DNA of 64,000 nucleotides from Clarkia xantiana subsp. parviflora. Lineage: Eukaryota > Streptophyta > Magnoliopsida > Myrtales > Onagraceae. The position numbers were made by a program, and so were the translations under genes. The stretch covers positions 1,240,001 to 1,304,000 of the forward strand of contig JAPTYO010000024.1 in assembly GCA_036873135.1 (NCBI GenBank), given 5' to 3'. Below are positions 1 to 10,352 of this stretch, piece by piece. The notes under the pieces are model-generated. The model saw only the letters and a list, made by a program, of their open reading frames with translations. It was not told where the DNA came from and did no database searches. Numbering within the stretch: the first letter of the stretch is position 1; every line of letters starts with the position of its first letter.

Positions 1-1
1 C

Positions 2-28
2 GAACACTTGAAGAAATGTCATGCTTGA
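2..28 (+). pseudogene. pol: H pol, last nine codons (integrase C-terminus)
   Basis: Bases 2-28 read EHLKKCHA followed by TGA. The same C-terminal peptide ends the integrase of elements D (ending 10353) and C (ending 27307), with a close variant in A (ending 34958). Everything upstream lies outside the window, so nothing can be said about whether this copy is intact. Confidence 0.8.
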
Positions 29-33
29 TGAAA

Positions 34-430
34 AGTCGCCTTAAGTGGTGCCCGATGAAAATTCGCCTTAAGTGGTGCCCGATGAAAAGTCGCCTTAAGT
101 GGTGCCCGATGTAAAGTCACCTTAAGTGGTGCAAGTTATCTATCGTTTAATTCGATGTAAGCATATTTTGAGCCATCAATGAATAAAGAGGTTGCTTCCG
201 ATCAGATTGTTCTTAGATTTATTCTAAGTATTGTTAAGTCGCCTTAAGTGGTGCAAGTCGTTAAGTCGCCTTAAGTGGTGCAAGTGGTTAAGTCGTCTTA
301 GGTGATGCATGGTTCTTAGATGTATTCTAAGTGTTGAAGTCGCCATAAGTGGTGCGAGTTGTTAAGTCGCCTTAGATGGTGCGTGGTTCTTAGATTTGTT
401 CTAAGTATAATTAAGTCGCTTTGTGAAGTG
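34..430. repeat. H spacer array of CTTAAG-type short repeats
   Basis: About 15 degenerate copies of a unit with core GTCGCCTTAAGTGGTGC lie between the pol stop and the stop of the antisense gene. Some copies read ACCATAAG or TAGATGG variants. The unit is centred on the palindrome CTTAAG, and the flanking bases often pair with each other across it. Equivalent arrays occupy the same position in D, C and A. No ORF is present. Confidence 0.85.
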
Positions 431-526
431 CAATGATAATCGGACCCAAAAAAGATATGATATTATAAAATCTGCGAGGTTCCCGATAAAGAAAGGAAAA
501 TTACAAGGACTATAAAGATAGAGCAT

Positions 527-3320
527 TTAAGCTTGGTCCTTGTCGGCATCAGCGGGAGCAGGATCCATGAGATCTGTGGCAGAAGGCTCCACGGGTTCAG
601 CTGCTGGAGGGTCGATTATCGGGGGGTCAACTGTCGGAGGATCGACACTTGGAAGCTCCGCCATGTCTTCAACACCCGCGGGAGTGTTCCCCTCATCACT
701 CTCCTCCGAGAGGGTGAAGTACCTCTTCGCAAAGGGAGCGAGAGTTGCAGACTTGTCAAAGTTGATGGCGTCGCCATACTCCAGATGGAGCTCCTCGACC
801 GCATTGAAGAGGGTGTTCTCCACCTCCGCGGTGCAGAATTTTACCGCGTCAGCTTGGAAGTCCTCGGACCCCCGATAATCTTCCCGGCCCTTGGTCTCAG
901 CCGCGACCAGCTTCGCAGGAACCTCAGCAATTTGCTCCTCCAGAGCCTTCTTCTCAAGGACAAGCTTGTCCCGAGCCTCTACATCCTTTTGTCGCTCCTG
1001 CTGCTCCCGCTTCAGCAGCCCCTCGAAGTCATGAACCTGCTTTTGGAAGTCCCGAGTCTTTCGGTCGAGGAGGGCCTGTTCCTTGGCCAGTTTTCCCCTT
1101 GAAGACTCGGAGGCCGCGAGATCCTCCTCAAGCTTGGCTATAACTGCGGGAGCCCCCTTGGCCCGCTCCTGCTCCAGGGCCTCCTCGAGGGCAAAGATGT
1201 ACCCGAAGCAGCGGTTCATGTCCGACAACTCCTGCGAAGGAAAGAAGAAAAGGTTAGCACATGAATATTCTGCCTTATTGATTAAAGGGTAAAAATCATA
1301 ACTTTACCTCTATCCGACGGATAGCCATTCCACGGACATCTGCCCGGATGTCCTCCCGATCCAGAGAGATCGGAAGTCTCAGAGATGGCAGAACCGAGCC
1401 TGCCACCAAATGCAGACCCAGCTCCGGGTATGTGTCACGCTGTCGGAGCTGAACCCCTTGCAGCGTTTGGATTGGGGTCCAAGGAGCCTCCTTCTGGCTG
1501 GGGTCATAAACTTTGTAGAAGCTCGCGTCCAAAGGGAGAGGGGGAGGACCGACTGAAGTCGTGGAGGCGTGCATCTCCGACTCGCCCTGGGTCGGAGAGG
1601 GAGTCAAGCTGTGGATGGGCGACGGCTGCCGCTGCTGCGAAAAAGGTGAGGGGGGCAGCCCCCTGGAGGTTGGTTTAAGGGGGGACTGCCTCGTTCCCCG
1701 ACGACGGATCAAGGCGAGACCCTCGTCGATCTCCTCGGAAGAGTCGAGATCTTTCACCCGACGAAACTGACTGCCCGTCGGGATTTCTCCAGCCCCCGAT
1801 CCCATCGGGGCAGGAAGTTGGGGAGGTCTTCTCCACCTCGAGCACCAGAAAGTGGTGCCCCTGCTGAAAGTGGTGCCCCTGCTGAAGCTCCAGCACCCAA
1901 TTGAGCTCTCGAGTGACCTGCACCTAGAGGACGAGATGCTTCAGAAAGATAGTCAGGAAGTTGGTCAGGGTCCTTACACCAAATGACGCGCCGAGAAACA
2001 TAATGGTCTTTCCCGTGGTAGTTGTAGTAGCCCGCCTTGAGGATGCGGGGAGTTTCCCCTCGGAGGACGCGTTTAATCTCTTCGATGCGGGCCTTTTTGG
2101 TCGAAGGGATCAACTCCTTAGGAACTTGCTTCTTGTATGATTTAATAGCTAGGCGGAGCTGTTTACCTTCTTCAGCATTTTGGACATCGAAGAGTCTGTC
2201 CACCTCCACGCGGCTCCGCTTAGTCCTCTCCGTGAGGAAGATCCCGACGGAGCAGCAGCCTTCTTTGCCGACTTCCTCTTCTGCGCAGGGCGTTGGACAG
2301 CGTCGGTCTCCGCCTGCTTAAGGATGAGATTGGTCAGCACGGATACCTTCTTAGCTGTAAAAAATCGAAACAGAGACGTGATCAGAAATATTACCCAGGG
2401 AACCATATTGTAGGGGCCATCGAAGAGTTGACCCCCAGAGATTATGTCGAGGAGACGGATCCCGGCATTCACCAGGTCCCGCTCCGTTAAAGAGTTAGCA
2501 TCGAGGGGAGTGTAAGACTCACCCCAACGGTAAAGCTGGATGCAGTGGAGGATCTGAAAATCTTCATCAGAGTAAGTGTGATAAGCGGGAGGAGAGTCCG
2601 CTTCCACCTCCCATCGGGGCCATGGGATGGAGCTGTTCTTGATGAAAAAGTAGCTCCTCTTCCACCTGCTATTATCAGACCCCGTGTCGATCAGGAGCCC
2701 CCGACCCTTGACAACCTTCCAGGTGTCTCTGGTCCAGCTGCATAGCGCAAGCTGCGCCTTATTCCACTTGGGCATCCGAGGATAGAAGGCGCACACCCCA
2801 GCCTCGTTGCACTTCATCCTGTAAAAAGTTCAGAAGAGTAGGAGGTTGTAGACCCATTTCTGTCGGAAGCAGAGGACCTGGAAAGCATTCCACACGCGGA
2901 TGGCGTGTGGGGAGAAGGTAGTTGGATGCGTCTTGTAGTGGGTGCACATCTCAACCAAGTTCCCACAGAAGGGGAATCAGATTCCTGCCGATATCTATCC
3001 AGTAGAGACAAATATCTCCCCCTCCTCGGGACGAGTAACCATAGGGTCACCCGAGGCACGGTGGCGAGAATAAGGAAGGCGAGGCTCCCAGGTTTGAGTA
3101 ATGCATCCTTCTCGGAGAGCTACGTCGTAGGCAGTCACCGAGATTTCGTTGGGAGCATAATCAAAATTGAAGGGTTTCCTCCCCTCGGAACTGGATCCGC
3201 TGTCTGAAAATCAGCCATGGCAAGAGAAGGCGTAGTGGGTTTTCAGAAAAAATGCAAGCAAATAAATCAAGACAAGGGAAAGGCTACGCTAACATTGGAG
3301 AAGGAATTCTTACCAGACAT
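527..3320 (-). pseudogene. H antisense gene, 'putative gypsy-type transposase' family, spliced, broken
   Basis: This gene runs opposite to H pol and converges on it. Candidate exons on the minus strand: exon 1 is 3320-3314 (ATGTCTG); a 110-bp GT..AG intron follows; exon 2 is 3203 to about 2395; exon 3 is about 2354-1308; exon 4 is 1231-527. Exon 2 encodes the conserved block with YPRMPKW, PWPRWEVEA and SGGQLFDGP, which is typical of the putative gypsy-type transposase family (Pfam PF04195, named from memory). Exon 3 has a basic KRKSAKKAA stretch. Exon 4 is a Glu/Lys-rich coiled coil ending in Pro/Asp-rich repeats and DKDQA. The 40-bp gap between exons 2 and 3 is too short for a normal plant intron, so that junction is unresolved. 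A TAG stop at 2997-2995 breaks exon 2. The function of this family is not known. Confidence 0.75.
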
Positions 3321-3467
3321 GGTGAATGGAAGAGGAGAGGATGATCTTGACGATCGCCGGAAAGTTGATCGGAGAATGGGAAGCCAAGGAAGAGCTTGAG
3401 TTCTCAAAGTTGCAGAGCTTTTAAAATCACAAAACGGTAAAAGAAGAACAGTGCCCAGGGTTAGGGT

Positions 3468-3475
3468 TTTATAGG
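3468..3475 (-). promoter_or_regulatory. TATA box plus telo-box-like motif of the H antisense gene
   Basis: The minus strand reads TATAAAACCCTAA from 3475, which is 155 bp upstream of the ATG at 3320. The same motif occurs at 153-155 bp in the D, C and A copies. The overlapping AAACCCTAA resembles the plant telo-box. Promoter function is inferred from position and conservation. Confidence 0.6.
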
Positions 3476-3830
3476 AGAAGGGATAAGTGAAAGGACGTTC
3501 TAATCTGGGTCGTCGAAGTTGAAACGTTTTAATCCAAGCCGTTGAAATAAAAGAAACAGAATGGAAAGAGGCGTAATGATGAAACGGCCTGAAAAGCACT
3601 TTTTCAGAAAAATCAGGCACGGGTGCCAGAACCGTCGCTTCGTCACCCTGCTGCATTTAATGGCCGAGTAATCGAGGAGTGTTCTCGGATTTGGTGATTA
3701 TCCTCGAGGTATCGAGGAGCCGTGGAAGAAAAGATCCGTGTCGAGGAATTTTGTCAAGGAAAAAACCTCTGATACCGATATCGGGAGGTCGGGAGTTGAA
3801 AGACACGACGAACTAAAATTCCCGCATGTC

Positions 3831-3841
3831 TTGGGGGCAAA
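3831..3841 (+). other. H polypurine tract
   Basis: TTGGGGGCAAA lies immediately before the TG that starts the 3' LTR. The same tract adjoins the 3' LTRs of D, C and A. It is the plus-strand primer site for reverse transcription. Confidence 0.8.
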
Positions 3842-4547
3842 TGATGGGTTTCGTTATAGCCGTTAGGCCCTTTAACGGTGAGTAAACGGTGAATAGGCCT
3901 ACTGGGCCCTAAAAGGGGTCAAGATGACCAATGCGAAGGGTCCCGACAAAAGGAGTCCCGATGGTGAAAGGTCCCGACAGTGTCGGTCCCGATAGGCGAG
4001 CCGGGCGCTCCCGATGAGATGCCTTTAAGTAGGCCCTGATGAGATGCGTTTAAGTAGGCCTCGATGATGAATCCCTGAGGATGTCGGCCCTGTCACGATG
4101 ACGAGGGGACCCGAGCAGTGACACAATGAGATAACTCTGGAGTCCCCGATATTGGTCGGGACTTGCTATCAGAGGTTGAGGCCGAGATACGCGGAGCGTG
4201 GCCGAGATAAGCGAGATCATGGCCGAGATAGGAGGGATCGTGGCCGAGATAGACGGGATCGTGGCCGAGATAGGCGGAATCATGGGCTAACTGCCCCAGC
4301 GGTTCACCAGGTAACTGAGGTAGCTCTTTTCCTATAAAAGGGCAGAAGTTACCTCAGATCGAGATACGTTTTTTGAGACTCATACTCTTGCTTGCCAGTT
4401 TTATTGAGATAATTGAGATACTCATTTAAGCATCGGTGAGGGATTCTGGGTCACCGCCCAGTCTATTCCCCTCTTGCAGGATTACGTTGAGCGAAGGATT
4501 TCGGATTGCCGTCAAGATCGTACCGGAGTTCCAACTGTGATCCAACA
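3842..4547 (+). repeat. H 3' LTR
   Basis: The 706-bp LTR starts TGATGGGTT and ends GATCCAACA. It is recognisable against the LTRs of D, C and A. Near 4180-4285 it carries about six tandem copies of a roughly 20-bp unit containing GGCCGAGATA, just upstream of a TATAAAAG box at 4333-4340; these are probably U3 enhancer-type repeats. The transcription start would follow the TATA box. Confidence 0.85.
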
Positions 4548-5061
4548 TCTACAAAAAGGGACTTATAAAATTCTCTACTCAAAGTGATGACTATTCCAAA
4601 AGGCGTCAACAGCAAGCAATATCTTGGATAAACACCAAGATTTACTATCAAAAGTAGCATGCTGTGGTATCCTCTTTGTAAGGGCAAACCCCATGTTTAC
4701 TTCCAAAAAATGGCATTCTGTGAAATGCTCTTAGAAGCAAATCCTCATGTTCATAGCCATTCCCTGAATAGAAACAGGATGCGGCAAATGCAATGACGGG
4801 ACTGATCACCTCACCGTGGCGGAAGTCCTCTTGTTAGACGACAACCCCACAAACTAAAAGTATGAATACTCTCTTAAGGGTTCATACACCATGAAGACTT
4901 AGGCTTGAAAAAGGATAGCTTCATGTTATACGCTTTTTAAAGCAAACCTTGTACAAAACTCATCAAACTTACAAGTTGAGTAATTTATAACGTTATCTTG
5001 CTCTTTAGCATTTAACACAAAAACAACTAAATAAGCAAGAAAAAGACTCTAAGTGTGGGGG
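4548..5061. other. Outer sequence X, left part; no gene seen
   Basis: This AT-rich sequence lies between H and the minisatellite and has no recognisable ORF. It ends with GTGGGGGCAAG at 5055-5065 followed by TGTGCAC, which looks like a polypurine tract followed by an LTR start, so the minisatellite could lie inside an LTR or in the 3' internal region of an unidentified plus-strand retroelement. This remains an inference. Confidence 0.45.
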
Positions 5062-5067
5062 CAAGTG

Positions 5068-5401
5068 TGCACATACATGTACGTACATACATGTCGACAA
5101 GGATGCATGTCGACAAGTGAAGATTATTTTCTAAGTATTTCCATGTACGTACATACATGTCCACAAGGATGCATGTCGACAAGTGAAGATTATTTTCTAA
5201 GTATTTCCATGTACGTACATACATGTCGACAAGGATGCATGTTGACAAGTGAAAATTATTTTCTAAGCATTTACATGTACGTACATACATGTCGACTGGG
5301 ATGCATGTCGACAAGTGAATATTATTTTCTAAGTATTTCTATATACGTACATACATGTCGACAAGTGAAGATTATTTTCTAAGTATTTCCATGTACGTAC
5401 A
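5068..5401. repeat. 66-bp minisatellite, left half (split by element D)
   Basis: Tandem units of about 66 bp contain the palindromes GTACGTAC, ATGCAT and TGTCGACA (twice), followed by a TATTTTCTAAGTATTTCC spacer. Five units are seen here, the last a 50-bp short form lacking one TGTCGACA block. The array resumes at 55219 after the D insertion; the junction is marked by the TSD GTACA (5397-5401 and 55219-55223). Because 66 is a multiple of 3, ORFs run through the array by chance. Confidence 0.9.
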
Positions 5402-6031
5402 TGTTGGATCACGGTTGGAAGTCCGGTACGTTCTTTAACGGAAGTCCGAACTCCTTCGCTCCAAGTAATCCTGCAAGAAGGGGATAGACCGGGCGGTGAC
5501 CCAGAATCCCTCTCCGATGTTTAAATGAGTATCTCGAGACAGGCAAGCAAGTATGAGTATGTAATTATGTGAACGTATCAATCCTGAGGTAACTCCTGTT
5601 GGGATAACTGCCACGTTCCGCTTATCTTGGCCAGTAACCCACGTTCCGTCTTTTCCGACCACTTCCCCACTATGTTGATAGTGGGCGTATTTCTCGGGCT
5701 CGTGCTCTGGTGGCAAGTCCCGACAGAAGCCGGGGACTCCAGAGTTATCTCCTTTGGTCACCGCTCGGGGCCCCTCGTCATCGGGACAGGGCCAATCTTC
5801 TCAGGTATTCAATTCAGGGCCTACTCAAAGGCATAATATCGGGGCCTACTTAAAGGCGTATCATCGGGGCCTACTTAAAGGCATAATATCGGGAGCGTTC
5901 AGCTCATACGTCGGGACAGACCTTGTCGGGACCCTTCGTATTGGTCTTCTAAGCCTCGTTCGGGGCCCAGTGGGCCTACTTCGCCGTTTAGTTGTCGTTA
6001 ATGGGCCTACCGGCTATATCAAAACCCATCA
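5402..6031 (-). repeat. D 3' LTR
   Basis: 630 bp; plus-strand ends are TGTTGGATC and ACCCATCA. Compared with the 5' LTR copy it lacks about 35 bp around 5597, the part that holds the TATATAAAG box in the 5' copy (24961-24970), so this LTR has lost its TATA box. The TSD GTACA precedes it at 5397-5401. Confidence 0.9.
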
Positions 6032-6042
6032 TTTGCCCCCAA
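6032..6042 (-). other. D polypurine tract
   Basis: The plus strand reads TTTGCCCCCAA directly after the LTR, so the minus strand has TTGGGGGCAAA before TGATGGG, identical to the H tract. Confidence 0.8.
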
Positions 6043-6374
6043 GACATGAGGGACTTATAGTTCGTCGTGTCTTCCAGTTCCGGACCTCCCGATATCGGTA
6101 TCGGAGGGTTTTGATTTTACAAAAAATCTTCTGAAGTGGATCTCCTCCTTCAAGATTCCCCGATATTCCGAGGATAATCACCGAATCCGAAAAGATTTCT
6201 CGGTCACTCAACTATTAAATGCAGCAGGTGACGAAGCGACGGTTTTGGTACCCGTGCCTGTTTTTTCTGAAAAGGTACTTTATAGCCGTTTTGTCTCTAG
6301 TGTTTAGACGATTCGGATTGAGGCGTTTAATCTTCAACGGTTCAGATTGCAACGTCTCTTTGGCTGTCCTCTCT

Positions 6375-6382
6375 CCTATAAA
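6375..6382 (+). promoter_or_regulatory. TATA box of the D antisense gene
   Basis: TATAAAAC followed by CCCAAA lies 155 bp upstream of the ATG at 6530. It matches in position the TATA boxes of the H, C and A copies. The 6043-6529 interval otherwise holds leader sequence shared with the other copies. Confidence 0.6.
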
Positions 6383-6529
6383 ACCCCAAATCTTGGCACT
6401 ATTCAGTTCTCCTTTACCGTTTCATTCTCTGCGTTTTCAAAAGCTCGAGCTCTACTCTCTTTCTCTGATCAACACTCCGGCAACCAGAATCTTCGGCCCT
6501 CAAGATCATCCTTTCCTCTTCGATCCAAC

Positions 6530-9500
6530 ATGTCTGGTAAGGTTTTCTCCTTTGATTCCACAGAGACTTGTTAGCATAGTTTTTCCTTTATCTCAATGAT
6601 CTTACCTGAATTTTTGCGGAAATCGACTGTGCTTTTTCTTTCTCTGATTACTTTCCAGACGGTGAGTCCAGTTCTGGGGGGAGGAAGCCCTTCAAGTTCG
6701 ATTACGCTTGCAATGAGATTTCCGCCATTGCCTATGATGCAGCTCTCCGGGAGGGGTGCATTACTTCCACCTGGGAGCCTCGCTTCCCTTTTCCATGGCC
6801 CCGCGTCCCGGGTGACCCTGTGGCCACTCGTCCCCAGGAAGGGGAGGTATTTGTCTCAACCGGGCAAATATCGGCAGGGATCCGATTCCCCTTCTGTGGG
6901 GACAAAGTCGAGATGTGTACATATTACAAGAAACATCCGACTACTTTCTCCCCCCACGCCATCCGTGTGTGGAATGCTTTCCGCGTCCTCTGCTTCCGTC
7001 AACAATGGCCCTATAGCCTCCGACTCTTCCGGACCTTCTATGGACTGAAGTGCAATGATGCCGGAGTCTGCGCCTTCTACCCGGGGATGCCGAAGTGGAG
7101 CAAGGCGCAGCTCTCTCGGTACAGCTGGAATGGTGACACCTGGAAGGTCGCCAAGGGTCGGGGGCTCATCAACGACTCGGGGCCCGACAACAGTGGCTGT
7201 TAGAGGAGTTATTTCTTCATCCGAAACAGCTCCATCCCATGGCCCCGATGGGAGGTTGAGGCGGACCCTGCTCCCGCTTTCCACACTTACTCCGAGGAGG
7301 ATTTCCAGATTCTCCACTGCATCCAGCTTTATCGTTTGGGGGACTCTTTCACTCCCCTCGACGCCAACTCCATCGAGGAGCGGGACCTGGTTCTGACCGG
7401 GATCCGACTCCTTGATATCGTATCCGGGGGTCAACTCTTCGACGGCCCTTCTAAACTCGTTCCTTGGGTAATATTCTAGCCGTCTTTCCGTTTTCGTCTT
7501 TGCAGCTAAGAAGGTATCATTGCTGACCAATCTCGTGCTTAAGCAGGCGGAGACTGATGCTGTCCCACGCCCCGCGAGGAAGAGGAAGTCTTCAAAGAGG
7601 GCTGCTTCCTCGTCGACACCTCCCACCTCGGAGCAAATCAAACGGGCCCGGGTGGAGAAGATGGAGCAGATCTTCAACACCAAGACTCCCGAGGAAGGTA
7701 AACAGCTCCGCTTAGCAATTCAATTGTATAGGAGGCGTATTCCTAATGAGTTAATCCCCTCCAATAAAGGAACCAGGATCGAAGGGGTCGAACGCATCCT
7801 GCAAGGAGAAACTCCCCGCGTCCTCAAAGCGGGTTACTACAATTATCACGGGAAGGACCAGTACCTCTCCCGTCGCGTCATTTGGTGTAAGGACCCTGAC
7901 CAACTTCCTGACTTTATTTCTGAAGCTTCTCGTCCTCCAGCTGCAGGTCGATCGGGAGCTGGAGCTTCGGCGGGGGAGCCTCCCTTCGACGCACGGGTCG
8001 GGGAGCCCCTCCTTTCTCTTCCTGCCCCCGGGGGATCGGGGATTGAAGACGTCCCGACGGACGGCCAGTTCCGTCGGCTGATGGACCTGGATGTCTCCCA
8101 TTCTTCTGAGGAGGCCAGCGGGGACCAGCCCCTGATTCGTCGTCCGGGGGCGAGGCAGACACCGCCGGAGCCGACTCCCGAAGGGCCGCCTCCGTCTTCT
8201 CCGGCCCATCAGCTGTCACCAGTCTTGAGCCTAACACCCGAGGGGACGGTGGGCTCACATGGCGGCTCGGAGGCCCGCGCCTCCGACACCCAGGGCGTTG
8301 TTCCCCCTCTCCCCTTGGACGGGAGCTTCTACCAACTTTATTCCCCCGACCAGGCGGCGGCTCCTTGGACCCCGATCGAGTCGTTGCGGGGGGTCCCGCT
8401 GCGTCGGGATGATGTGTCCACGGAGCTGGGTCTGCACCTGCTAGCAGGCTCAGTTCCACCATCTATGAAGCTCCCGCTCTCCCTGGCTCAAGAGGACATC
8501 CACGCGGACATTCGCGCCATGGCCGTTCGTCGCGTGGAGGTAAGATTTCCTGTCTTTACACTTAGTATAAATAAGGCAGGATATTTTCGTGTACTGACCT
8601 CTTTTCTTCTTCTTCGCGGGAAATGGCGGACCAACACCGCTGTTTCGGGTATGTCCTGGCCTTGGAGGAGGCCCTGGAGCAGGAGTGTGCCAAGGCGGCC
8701 CCCGAGGTCTTCGCCAAGCTCAAGGAGGATCTAACTGCCTCCGAGTCGTCAAAGGGGAAGTTGGTTAAGGAGCAGGCCCTCCTTAACCAGAAGACTCGGG
8801 ACCTCTTGAGGCAGGTCCATGATTTTGAGAGGCTGCTGAAGCAGGAGCGCCAAAGGCTCAGTGAGGAGCAGCAGGGGCGCGTGGAGGATCGGGACTGGCA
8901 TGTCCTTGAGAAGAAGGCCCTCGAGGACGCCAAGGCGGGGCTGGAAGCCGAGAAGAAGGCCCTCGAGGATGCCAAGGCGGGCTGGAGGCTGAGAAGGTCC
9001 TTCTCTCCAACCGGTCCCAGCAGATGGATCGTGAACTTGCCGAGTTCCCCACCAAGCTGGCCGAGGCTGAGGCCAAGGGACGGGAAGATTATCGGGGCTC
9101 CGAGGCTTTCCAGCTGGACGCGGTAAAGTTCTGTACGGCGGAGGTGGAGACCACCCTGCTTAATGTTGTTGAAGAGTTCCATCTGGAGTATGGTGGTGCC
9201 ATCGATTTCACCAAGTCCTAGACCCTCGCCCCCTTCGCGGAGAGGTACTTCAACCTTTCTGAGGAGAGTGACGGGGCCAACACCCCCGAGGGGGCTGCGG
9301 GTGCTGAAGGCACGGTGGAACTTCCAAGTGCAGAACTCCCGACAACTGAGCCCCCGATGATCGACCTTTCACCGGCTGACTTCCCCGAGTCCGATCCTCC
9401 CGCGGCCAATCTTCCAGAGTCCGGTACCCCGACCACGGAGCCTTCTGCCACAGACCTCGTGGATCCTGCTCCCCTCGACGCTGCCAAGGATCAAGCTTGA
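6530..9500 (+). pseudogene. D antisense gene, 'putative gypsy-type transposase' family, spliced, broken
   Basis: This is the fullest copy of the antisense gene. Exon 1 is 6530-6536 (ATGTCTG), intron 6537-6658 (GT..AG), exon 2 6659-7467, exon 3 from about 7506 to 8539, and exon 4 from about 8615 to the TGA at 9498-9500. Exon 2 carries the family block (YPGMPKW, PWPRWEVEA, SGGQLFDGP); exon 3 a basic segment with PARKRKSSKRAA and a Pro/Ser-rich tail; exon 4 a long Glu/Lys coiled coil and acidic Pro-rich repeats ending AKDQA. Breaks seen: TAG at 7201-7203, loss of the AG acceptor before exon 4 (GCGG instead of GCAG), a one-base deletion near 8979, and TAG at 9219-9221. The gene ends convergent to pol. 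Its role is unknown; a nuclear or DNA-binding role is only suggested by the basic stretch. Confidence 0.75.
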
Positions 9501-9597
9501 TTGCTTTAGTTTCAAATCCTTGTAATTTTTTGTAATTTCCTTCTCTGTCGTGAACCTCCTAGATCTTTATAATATTCAATCTTTTTGGTCCCGATTC

Positions 9598-10350
9598 TCA
9601 CTGCACCACTTAAGGTGAATTGACTACGCCACTTAAGGCAATTCGATCATATCACTTAGAGTAGTTTCACGCGTCTCTTAAGACATTCTACCCACACCAC
9701 TTAAGGCGATTTAATCGTGCCCCTTAAGGCAATTTATCCACGCCACTTAAGGCGATTTAATCGTGCCCCTTAAGGCAACTTATCCACACCACTTAAGGCG
9801 ATTTCACTACGCCACTTAAGGCGAAACCCCACCACTTAAGGTGATTTAATCGTGCCCTTTAAGGCGAAACCACACCACTTAAGGTGATTTAGCTACACCA
9901 ATTAAGGCGATTTAATCGCGCCACTTAAGGCGGAACCACGCCACTTAAGGTGATTTAACCGTGCCACTTAAGGCGAAACCATGCCACTTAAGGCAATTTA
10001 GCTACACCACTTAAGGCGATTTAATCGCGCCACTTAAGGCGGAACCACGCCACTTAAGGCGATTTAACCGCGCCACTTAAGGCGAAACCATGCCACTTAA
10101 GGCAATTTAGCTACACCAATTAAGGCGATTTAAGCATACTTAGAATAATAAGTCTTAGAATAGACTTGTCGGAAGAAACCTCTTTATTCATTGATGGCTA
10201 AACTTGCACCACTGAAGGCGACTTAATAAACAACTTGCACCACTGAAGGTGACTTAATAAATAACTTGCACCACTGAAGGCGACTTAATAAACAACTTGC
10301 AACATTGAAGGCGACTTAATAAATAACTTGCACCACTGAAGACGACTTAA
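9598..10350. repeat. D spacer array of CTTAAG hairpin repeats
   Basis: About 30 degenerate units of 20-28 bp with core CCACTTAAGG fill the space between the converging 3' ends of the antisense gene and pol. Many units form a small hairpin with loop ACTTAA; outer bases vary together, e.g. CGCC/GGCG at 9919-9932 and CACC/GGTG at 9873-9886. A unit break at about 10100-10200 holds non-repeat sequence that also occurs in the other elements. Confidence 0.85.
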
Positions 10351-10352
10351 CA

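Larger units (their letters stand above)
1..4547 (+). mobile_element. Element H: Tat-type Ty3/gypsy retrotransposon, 3' part only
   Basis: This is the 3' part of a plus-strand LTR retrotransposon cut by the left window edge. In order it holds the last codons of pol, a spacer array of CTTAAG repeats, an antisense gene, a polypurine tract and a complete 3' LTR. The same order is seen in reverse orientation in elements D, C and A, so it belongs to the same superfamily. The 5' side of the TSD is outside the window; the 3' copy would be TCTAC at 4548-4552. Assignment to the Tat lineage is by similarity of the shared parts to elements A, C and D. Confidence 0.85.

Noticed and set aside
3468..3475. 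Telomeric repeat tract at AAACCCTAA motifs
   Set aside because: Only single copies, at fixed distance from a start codon; a promoter telo-box fits better.
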